Shown here piece by piece: positions 55,332 to 64,000 of a DNA stretch of 64,000 nucleotides. Location: assembly GCA_964036155.1 (NCBI GenBank), contig OZ038422.1, forward strand, positions 1,178,001 through 1,242,000, given 5' to 3'. The stretch is from Diploscapter coronatus. Lineage: Eukaryota > Nematoda > Chromadorea > Rhabditida > Rhabditidae. The number at the start of each line of letters is the position of its first letter. The first letter of the stretch is position 1. The notes under the pieces are model-generated. The model was not told the DNA's origin. It did no database searches and saw only the letters and a list, made by a program, of their open reading frames with translations. The position numbers and the translations under genes are program-made.

Positions 55332-56675
55332 ATTTCGTAAACTTCACACATTCTCCGTACTTGTCAAATTTCTCTGAGTGCAGCAAATCACTTCTTGCAA
55401 AACTTCTCCATGACTTTGGAATTTCGAAGATCAATCTTGTGGGACCAAATTCTGACGTGATTTGGTTTGAGTTTTGATCTCCGAAAATTTTAATCCAATT
55501 TCGAAGGTCTTAAGCTCATTCATAAATCCTATACATCTAAACTCAGAGCTAAGGAAATTTCCTAAAAACCTGACCTCGAAATTTTTAAATTCCGAATTTA
55601 ACCAATACTAGAACTGGGTTGGATTAGGTTTATAGTTTAAACAATGAGATTTTTGTTCTGGCTACCAAATTAAAGGTTTCAAAATTCCGTGTTTCCAATC
55701 TTTATACCCATTTGTATAATTGTATAATTCATTAGGTCAGGTCTAATATTGGCTTGTCTCTTTGCTTGTCAATTCCGAATTCGCGCTCATTTCCCTGCAT
55801 TTCCCATTCCACTCCTGCCATTTTGTGATATTGACAAGTAGTCTTTTTAAGTCTGCCTTCCTCTTGCTTTTGGCTCCAGGCTTCATCCCTTTTCTGTGCA
55901 ATGCCTTGTGTGTGTTGCAGTTTATTTCGAATTATTTCCTCTTTAAGTATCACGCTATTATTTGTATTAAAGCACTATGGAGCATACATTTTGCGGGTCC
56001 AGGAAATGCACAAATCTGCAACATCAAAACCATAAAACCTTATATGTTTAAATTATGAGTTGCTGTTTTTCTTTAAAATGACATTTTTAAAAGTTCTTCC
56101 ATAGCTCTTCATTACACAATGTAATCTATTTAAGGTTAGAAAAACCAGTACTATATCCATTCTTCATTATGAGTAATTACGAATCACAACAAATTTTCTC
56201 GAAATAAATCTTAATGATATTGCTCTATTTTTCTTGTCTTTGCTCCAAAGTGATGCGATACGCTTGCCTATTTTGGCTAAATCCTACCTCCGAAGGTGTC
56301 TCTCGACTAACCAAATTAGCCTGAATTAGGCTCTTCTGTTCTTCTGCTTGTATGTGCAATATTTGGCTGGAGCACACATCCGAATTTGATGAGCAGAGTT
56401 CCTTGAAGAAGGGACATATTGTTTTTTTGAAGCAGAGGAGATTGAAGAAGAATTTCGAGAGCCATGAAGTGATGAACACATGATGGCTATCCACACATTT
56501 CATATTTAGAAGGAGTTTAAGAAGAGGCTTATTTTGATGATTGATCAACGTTTATAGTAGTCTTAGATGAATTATCAAAATAGTTATTTTGGCTATATAT
56601 GGAAGACTTTAAATTTACTATAAACGACAATTTGGCGTTTTGGTTGCTTCTATGCTCTTGAAATCAGAAATATGT

Positions 56676-56816
56676 GGAGACTTTGAAATCATAAATCTCA
56701 AGCCCTCAAGCCATGCGAAATAATATGGAGAAAAGAAACCCGTGCCTTTCAATACCCTCCCCTAACCATACACTATTTCGTAACGGCTTTAGGGCACTTA
56801 TGGTTTCCAAATAACC
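56676..56816. repeat. Hairpin MITE, family B
   Basis: GGAGACTTTGAAATCATAAA and GCACTTATGGTTTCCAAATA, core CATGCGAAATAATATGG / CACTATTTCGTAACGG. Confidence 0.75.
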
Positions 56817-58125
56817 AAAATATGTTCGGTTCATGAATTGCAGTCTGATACGTAAGATCAAGTCTCAAATTGCATATCTCTATCACAGATTCCAGATTTC
56901 GCATATTCATAATTCATTTTCTCGATTAATGTATTTTGTCCAATCCCACTACCGGAAATGATCACCTTGGGGACAGGAAGGGGATGATATTTGCTCTCCG
57001 CCTCTTTCTCCAACTTCTTCCTGATTCAGCATTCCTTGTTTCTGCCTCTTTAACCACTTGCCGTGCATTATACATATCCCTCCTCTATGTGTCATTGCGT
57101 ATTTATGCTGTATGTTGTGTGGTTTTTGCGAACGTATTTCCCCCTTTACATGCAAAACTATATTCATTTATTGGGAGAGACGATCACTGTGCACCAAAGC
57201 AATAACTCCATAGAAGAAATGATATGTTGGGTACTAAACTTCATTCTGTCACAAATTTGCAACATTTCAAGCATCATACAAGTGCTTGTATCAAATCATC
57301 TCTAATGTGGAGTTATTATACAAGTTATTTTCGAAATTTTTAGGATATGATAGAGGCGCGAGGGACAGGATAGGGGTAGGTAGGTAAGGGTAGAGATATG
57401 GGATATGCTCAGGTCAGACGAATGTATGAGATTTGGCTATTAATGTCTCGAATTAATTGAGGAGCATCCCTTCGAATCTTCATTAGCATCTTGAACCAGC
57501 TTGCCATCCCTAGTGTGATGACGGGAATTTTCAGTTTTATTTGTGACAATTTTTTCTCTTATATGATACAGTGATTCCATGCCAATTTTATATCGGATTC
57601 TTTACTATGACTTTTTTCTAGATATATATGGCCTTCTATTAAAATTAAAAGATCCATCGTATTTTGTCTTCGAATAATTTCCTCCTCTCCACCCTCTTCC
57701 ATTCTGGCATAAACTCGATTGTTCATGCAAATCAGTTCAGCAGTCTATGCACTCTCACACAACAATTGTCCGTCTTTTTCGGTGTACGAATTCTCCTTCT
57801 GCAGATGGGATGGAATAACTTCCCTCTCACGCCATTCTCTGCCAGAGGCATTCACAATTTCATTCATCATCAGATTTGAGGTTTCGAATTTGAGTTCCCC
57901 CTTCCCGACAGAATTCATCAATATTTCGGCTTCTTTGTTAAATTTGCTTCTTAAAACTGGACATTTGTAAAACTTGTCAATTTTTCTTACTATTCCTGAA
58001 AAATTAGTACCCTTTGCAAAGAAAACTTGTTTATGTACCACTAAATATTGCTTCTATCCTTCCTATTCTTCTTCCTCTTAAATCTAGTATCTTTCAAAAT
58101 TCTTCTTCGAGTGGCTATCCTGTAG

Positions 58126-58335
58126 TTAATGTCAATTACCGACTACTTGAGACAAAGTTAAAGAGGAGAACATTTGATGCTTGGAAATTAGCGCGTTGTT
58201 TACAAAAGAACCGACGACATTTAGTTGATTTCAAGGAATGAGTTTGACGACTATTTGAAATTACGCAACGCCCACTTTGCATATTCGAATTTGTGCATAA
58301 TTTATTTTATCTCAGGTAATCGGCCATTGACGATA
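58126..58335. repeat. MITE family D
   Basis: GTTAATGTCAATTACCGACT to GTAATCGGCCATTGACGATA; inner TAGCGCGTTGTTTACAAA. Confidence 0.75.
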
Positions 58336-60850
58336 TAAATTCATCACATTTTTCCTAAAGACTTGGTAACTTTCGCAAAACTTCTTATATCATCTAATCT
58401 AATCCATTCCAACATCTCTAATGCAATGCATGTCGCTCGTCTGCCTGCATCTACTTAGCACATAAAGTTTATCGCCTGCACAGCTCTTCCTTCATTTATG
58501 TGCTTCTCTCCAAATTTCATCTAATTGCCCACATATTCTGTGTCCACAGTCCTCGGGCCTCTTACCTCTTCCTCCTTCTACTTCTTCGTCTTCACGCATT
58601 CTCACCCACTAAAGCTGTCCTAAAATGCGCAGCGACAAGGGCTGCCCAATTTGTAGCCAAATACAAATCCTCTCGAAACTTCTACCTCATAACTTAATTT
58701 TTATCTAAACCTCCATTTTTTTTGTGAAAACCAACGTTTTTATTAATCTGTGATCTTTAACCTATCTGCGCATTTATGTTTTTCCCACACGTTTTCCTAC
58801 CTAAACTTTCATTTTTGATGAGGATCAACTTTTGCATTTATCATAACGCCCTAAAGTACCTGCATCTGTCATTGTTGAGCCTTTAGAACTTTGGACCTAA
58901 AATAAGCACTATCTGTGTTTTCGATAGTTCATTACCTCTAATTACTACGAACCAAGATCCCATCTACGCTGGTTCACCGATGAATTATGCATATTGTTCC
59001 ATGAGGAAAATGTTCACAAAAGCACATTTCTAAAGAGCCAAAGTCTTTGAGCAGAAAATACAGCAGAGGATGTTTGACTTTTGCAAAATTTAATGGGGAA
59101 AATGGGGACTTTAGAGGACGAAAATATATATTACTGAAATTTTAAAAATAAGGAGGAACATCTTAACTTTAGTGTGAGTGCCCTAATTTGGATGAGGAAC
59201 AAGAAAAAATTAATGCGGAACCAAAATTGTCCTGGCTAAATCCTCCCCAATTCATCAAACTAATAATAATTCGCCACCCCGGCCAAATTTGGCTTCTTTT
59301 TTTCTTCTGCTCATTTTTTCGTTACCCAATCCTCTCTGCCTTTCTCAGAGACTTGTCTCATCTGAGCCCGCGACTGACATGTGCTGCCGTGTGCGCACGT
59401 TTGGCCGATGTGAAATTATAATCCTGAGATGTTAGAGACTACTTGGACTATAGAGAGAAAGAGCCCCTAAAACCGGCAGAGATTTCGCGCAATCATTCGC
59501 AGTGGGATTTGACGAGTGGAGAGAGGACTTTTCCCAAAAACGGGGGGCGAATCGAACAAAAACCTCGTCCAAAACCAGCAACTTTCGCTGCTGCAATCTT
59601 CCATTCCTCAATTTTTTCGGGTGCAGCACAAATATTTCATGAGCAAATAAATGGGCAGATGAGTCGACGATCCTCCAATAATTTGGCCCCGTCAAAATTC
59701 CATATGCCCATTTTTGCAGAGAATAATTGAAAGCTCAATTTTTTAAAGGATACTTAAGGTATTTTTGACTTCGGATAGATTTCTAGTCCTTTGGCAGAAG
59801 TTTTCTTTGAAAGTTATGGAATAGCCAAATATAGACTTCTATGTAATAATAGTCTTTAATACGAGGTGTTAAATTTTCCGATTTTATTTGTTAATGATTT
59901 TAATCTGCTTATAAGTATGTTTCGAGAATAAAAACTCGACTGGCGCAGCAAAATTTCTTATCATTTCTCCTTCTCAAATATTTTAGCTTTTTATTCGTCC
60001 TTAGACGGTTAACTTAGTTTTGCAAACCCTAACACCTGCATTATTTACGTTTTCTGATTCATATGATTTTTCAACACTTGTGTCTTGTGTACACTAGGTA
60101 TATTTTTACCCGACTAATATCTCGAAATTCTTAATTTTCGTGCCTAGATTTGGTAACCTCCTTCTCTCAAGTTGGTGAATTATTGATGCGGTCTGTTTTA
60201 TGTTGATTGGGAGTTAATAATTTTGGGCCACCGAACTCTGATATCCTCATTTTTAATCGAAATTGTACATAGCGTTGCGTGATTTTTGACGAGCCGACTT
60301 TTCGGACCCAAAATTTGGAAAAATTAACTACCAGGATCTCAAGATCGCATTGAATTTAGACCTTTTTCGAACTAGAATTTTCTAATTTCCTAAATTTATA
60401 TGGGCAAAATTCTAGCATTATTAATGCATTACAAGCTAGACATGGGGTTATAGATTTGTAGAGATTTAGAAAGAGGGCTATATATGAAGGGTTTATAGAC
60501 ATATGCAGGATAGAAGATATATGAGATGTCGGATTAGATGCTGAGATGAAAGCTGATGAAAGAGACGCTGCGCAAGCGCACCGACTTAAGGCAAGGCAAA
60601 GCATAACTCCCCTGTCTTTTGTGCATGCGTATTTTCTATGTTTCTCCATGTTTTTAACCATCTTTTTCCACGCTCTCTGCCTCACTTTGAAATGTGTGTC
60701 CTCTTCGGTTTTCATCATTTCTCCTATAGAGAACGAATGTAGCGGAAATTCCTATTTATCTACTTTTTAATCCACCCATTTAAAATCCTAAACTCATGCT
60801 AATTATACTGAGATGATAATGATAATTTAATTAATTCGAAACTTTTAACC

Positions 60851-63001
60851 ATGAGGTTTAGATTATTATTAATTTATTTAAATCCTGCAAATTTCAGGAC
60901 GAGCTATGTGATGCCCGTCGCCGACGAACAGACATACACCGTATTTCAGGTGGTTATTTAGACCTATCATAACACGCTGAGGCATAGACGAATTTACCTG
61001 ATTTTAATACGACACACCCTCGACGATATGAAATTATCATGAAAAGCCGCGCGATTTTTGTGATACTTGGATAGCCATTTCCTCATTTTCCTAATTTGTC
61101 CATATCTGCTCACCTTGTCATTTGCCTATTCAGCTTCCGTGTGATGATATTAGAGAGTCTGACTAGAGCACTCATTAGGGTTCTATACTCATTTTACAAG
61201 TCGAGGATCCGTTTTCTATTTTCGCATGCTCGAAAACTTGTTTGTATAGCAATTAATGGTCTAAATACTTGCCTTTTCCTTCGAACTCTCGGCAAATTAT
61301 TTCTAAAAATTGGCCGGCAATTCGTGAATTGCTGCATCTGGGTCCCCCTATGGTTAATTGCTTGTAACTTTGAGATTTATTTTGTCTCTAGAAAATTTGC
61401 ACAGGGGTGTACCCTTGATAACTTTTCTGTTATAATGATAAAATATTGATCATCGGATCATAATAATTATAGGCGTTATAATTTTGTCGTAAGACTGATC
61501 TCGAGATAGTCATGTTCTGCGTCAGATTCAGTGTCAGAATGATAAAAATCGCACTTTATGTAAAGTAGTCTGGGCTTCTGCCTGTTTATGCGGCTAATAT
61601 ATGTAAATGGGGGTCTGTGTTGAATCAACACTCTTGTAAGGATACCTGCAACGCTGCGGCACAAATTATGCGACTTCGGGAAATAGCGCGCGACTTTGAG
61701 AGGGAAGATACAAGAATATGCCCTGCAGGCCTAGCTTATCCCTCCTTTACTTCATTCGCTTCCTCTCATCCCAAATCCTCTATCCGCTAGGACGCTAGGA
61801 GAGATTTTCGAGAGAACCCCCCAGCTATGTCGAGGCACCAAGGAAGGAAGCGCAGATTCACTTAATGATATCCGAAATGAATCAGCTTACATAACTTATA
61901 TATGAACGAATTTATGTGTGCGTGTGCGGTGAAAAACAGAATACGAATCGATATGGAGTATGAAAATTAAAGCAAATCAATGAAGTTACCAAAAATACCC
62001 AGAATGACTCATAATTGTTACTTTAGTTTAACTTTTATGCCCTAAACTTTATATGAGCAGTAATGAAAATCAATAAGGTGACCACAAGTATGCATATTAA
62101 ATAGAATTACTCCTTCAAATTAATTTATATGCTAAACGTTAGACTTTAATTTAAGTAGATTGAGTCTAAGTTTATCTTTTTCACAAAATATGCCATTTTA
62201 GGTGCTGAAGGGCTCCGCTCTCTTCCTTCTAGTAATTTGGACGATATTCGCTAATTCGTTAGTATTCATAGTTCTCTACAAGAACCCCCGACTTCAGACG
62301 GTGCCGAACTTACTGGTATATATCAAAATGGCCGTATTTTGAAGTGAATGACACAAAAATAGGTTGGAAATTTGGCGTTCTCCGATCTGGCCCTGGGGCT
62401 GATCGTGCTTCCACTTTCTTCCGTCTACGCGATCGCAGGCGAATGGGTGTTCCCCGATGCTTTGTGCGAGGTTTTCGTATCTGGTACGAGTCTTGCCTCG
62501 TATTGGCAATTCAAATTACGAACTTCAGCGGACATTCTCTGCTGCACGGCGTCGATTTGGAACCTGTCCATCGTTGGACTGGATCGATATTGGGCCATCA
62601 CGAGCCCCGTAGCGTATATGAACAAACGGTAGGCCCAAAACGCGTGAAATATATCGATAATTCCAAGTATTCAGAAACAAACGAACCGCGGGGATTATGA
62701 TATTACTAGTGTGGGTGTTCAGTGCCTTAATTTCCCTTGCACCTCTGCTAGGGTGGAAGCAGGTACTCTTTGCCTCTTTAAATCGAAAGAAGTAATTTAA
62801 AATCAGACGGCTATATCGTCGAATTTGATATTCGAGAAGAACGCGACCGTGCGACAGTGCACCTTCCTGGATCTGCCGAGCTACACGGTCTATTCCGCCA
62901 CAGGCTCGTTCTTCATTCCAACCCTGCTCATGTTTTTCGTCTACTTCAAAATCTACCAGGCCTTCGCCAAACATCGCGCACGACAAATCTACCGACAGAA
63001 G
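60851..63001 (+). CDS. Biogenic-amine-type class A GPCR, N-terminal part (TM1-TM5)
   Basis: Exons 60851 (or 60898)-60949, 62202-62315, 62363-62483, 62529-62628, 62675-62762 and 62807-63001; the gene continues past the window. ATG 60851 reads in frame into exon 1, but TTTCAG at 60892-60897 could be an acceptor from an unseen upstream exon. TM1 FLLVIWTIFANSLVFIVLY, TM2 GNLAFSDLALGLIVLPLS, Trp and Cys of loop 1 (EWVFPDALC), TM3 ADILCCTASIWNLSIVGLDRYW with the amine-binding Asp and the DRY motif, TM4 LLVWVFSALISLAPLLGW, loop-2 Cys (RQCTFLDL), TM5 SYTVYSATGSFFIPTLLMFF. The aminergic Asp and TM5 serine place it with serotonin, octopamine, tyramine and dopamine receptors. The exact ligand is not decidable here. 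Confidence 0.92.
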
Positions 63002-64000
63002 GTCCGAATTTCTTTAAAACTAACCGTTTTGTGAAGAAATCTCGCACATTTTCTTTCTTCTTCTTCGACATTTTAGTGTGAGATTGCCGTTTCTGTCCCA
63101 CAGTTTCTCTGACAAATCTATCACTAAGTTTGCATTACTCCATGATGAGATGAAGAAGACATGAAATGTGCACGAGACTATATATTGAATAGAGTCGTTT
63201 GAGAGTTCAATATACTAATAGCATATGGAAATTGACGGGAAGTGGAGTTAACGCTACTCTAGCTTTTCAAAAATAAACGTTAACTCCACTTCCTTCCAAT
63301 TTCAACTTAACACATAGCAGGTTGAAGTGTATCTCAACAACACTTTTTGAAGTATCTAACCACGTATTATTTAGCTCGCCGTCTCGTCTCATGTAAGGCA
63401 ACAATATTATTGATATATTTGATGATTTGATTATATTTGCAATTACCGCATTGCACATACACACCATACACAGATTTTAGTTCTTTCGCAATCTTGTCAT
63501 GGCAAGTTCTTTCAATCATTAACTCACTCTACCCATTCACATCGATATATATGTAATCTTACCTTTGTCATAATAGTTAGCTCACGTAAGATATGCTCTA
63601 TTTGTAATTTTTTTTATCAATAGAGCACGTTTCAAATGAGCAGGCTATTTATCAGTCTTGTCAAATATCGTAATCTTCTACCCACTATTCATTATTCATT
63701 TCAATTTCTAGCTAATGATGGGAATGTTCATGGCGCGCTCACCAATCGCCACGCCGGCAACGCACTCACCCACTCACAGGACGTCTTTACTTTCCGCACC
63801 GTCACAGCCCGATGTTGTTATATCGAATCCCGCCGTGAGCCTGTCACAAAATCTTTCAGCTTGCGGTGTCTGCATGAAAGTCGAACATATCTGCACATGC
63901 ATAGCATTGTGGGTGGAGCCTTGCTCTTTCTTCCTTTTAAAGGGGCGAAATGATGATGATCACGTTTACAACATCATACGACACTGCAGAGACTGTTTAC
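63002..64000. other. Probable long intron (loop 3) of the GPCR
   Basis: A donor GTCCGA follows the last exon. No TM6/TM7 sequence (FxxCWxP, NPxxY) is visible before the window end. Contains the hairpin at 63228-63303. Confidence 0.5.
63228..63303. repeat. Near-perfect hairpin
   Basis: GGGAAGTGGAGTTAACG and CGTTAACTCCACTTCC within arms of about 26 bases, loop about 24 bases. Confidence 0.85.

Larger units (their letters stand above)
52002..60850. other. Large gene-poor interval upstream of the GPCR
   Basis: No gene supported over 8.8 kb. Holds hairpins at 52421, 55228 and 56676, the 2-kb fold-back element at 52964-54975 and a family D element at 58126. Pyrimidine-rich strand in 55750-58100 and 58440-58700. 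An upstream untranslated exon of the GPCR could be here. Confidence 0.5.

Noticed and set aside
60356..60718. 120-codon minus-strand frame
   Set aside because: No family motif, signal peptide or splice partners; the opposite strand is equally open.

Overview
The window looks like a piece of a nematode nuclear genome. The evidence is a cuticle collagen (short N-terminal hydrophobic domain, RxxR cleavage site, Gly-X-Y blocks), a transthyretin-like secreted protein, a nematode GH25-type lysozyme, a nematode-style UDP-glycosyltransferase and a family of divergent small secreted or membrane proteins. Many introns are about 40-60 bases with TTTCAG/TTTTAG acceptors. Intron density is high (16 exons in the collagen, 13 in the glycosyltransferase, 12 in the organic cation transporter), far above what is usual in Caenorhabditis collagens, so a non-Caenorhabditis lineage is likely. 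The species cannot be named from the sequence. No phage, plasmid, CRISPR or bacterial operon structure was seen.

Layout: 0.2-1.1 kb, 3' part of a CAP/SCP gene (+). 1.2-2.0 kb, small secreted Cys/Gln/Tyr-rich gene (+). 2.2-3.7 kb, von Willebrand A protein with mucin stalk and C-terminal membrane anchor (+), with a frameshift and a transposon in its last intron. 3.9-5.8 kb, TMBIM/lifeguard gene (-). 8.2-9.95 kb, bZIP transcription factor (+). 10.4-13.0 kb, SLC22-like organic cation transporter (+). 13.3-13.6 kb, 95-residue membrane protein (+). 13.9-14.9 kb, transthyretin-like gene (-). 16.6-19.4 kb, cuticle collagen (+). 20.5-21.5 kb, four-helix membrane protein (+). 21.8-24.6 kb, divergent Cys-loop ligand-gated channel (-). 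26.1-30.8 kb, UDP-glycosyltransferase (+). 32.9-34.8 kb, tetraspanin (-). 35.1-37.6 kb, GH25 lysozyme (-). 44.4-48.1 kb, secreted protein of unknown family (+). 50.5-52.0 kb, small secreted LDL-receptor-A protein (-). 60.9-63.0 kb, 5' part of a biogenic-amine GPCR (+) that runs out of the window. Two wide stretches, 37.6-44.3 and 52.0-60.9 kb, hold no gene I can support.

The genes do not form one pathway. The common theme is surface, secretion, detoxification and signalling. Exon models were built by hand from reading frame, splice phase and family motifs. In most multi-exon genes every junction is phase-consistent.

The rest of the window is loaded with short palindromic (hairpin) MITE-like elements of at least ten families. 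Almost every intron longer than about 150 bases contains one. One 2-kb element at 52.97-54.97 kb is a fold-back element. Main unusual points: about six of roughly 109 modelled introns start with GC instead of GT; one of these GC donors is built from the terminal inverted repeat of a MITE that fills the intron; hairpin elements share termini and core but carry different, symmetrically exchanged arms; a MITE landed on the donor of the VWA gene and duplicated it; and a glycosyltransferase lacks two normally essential motifs.
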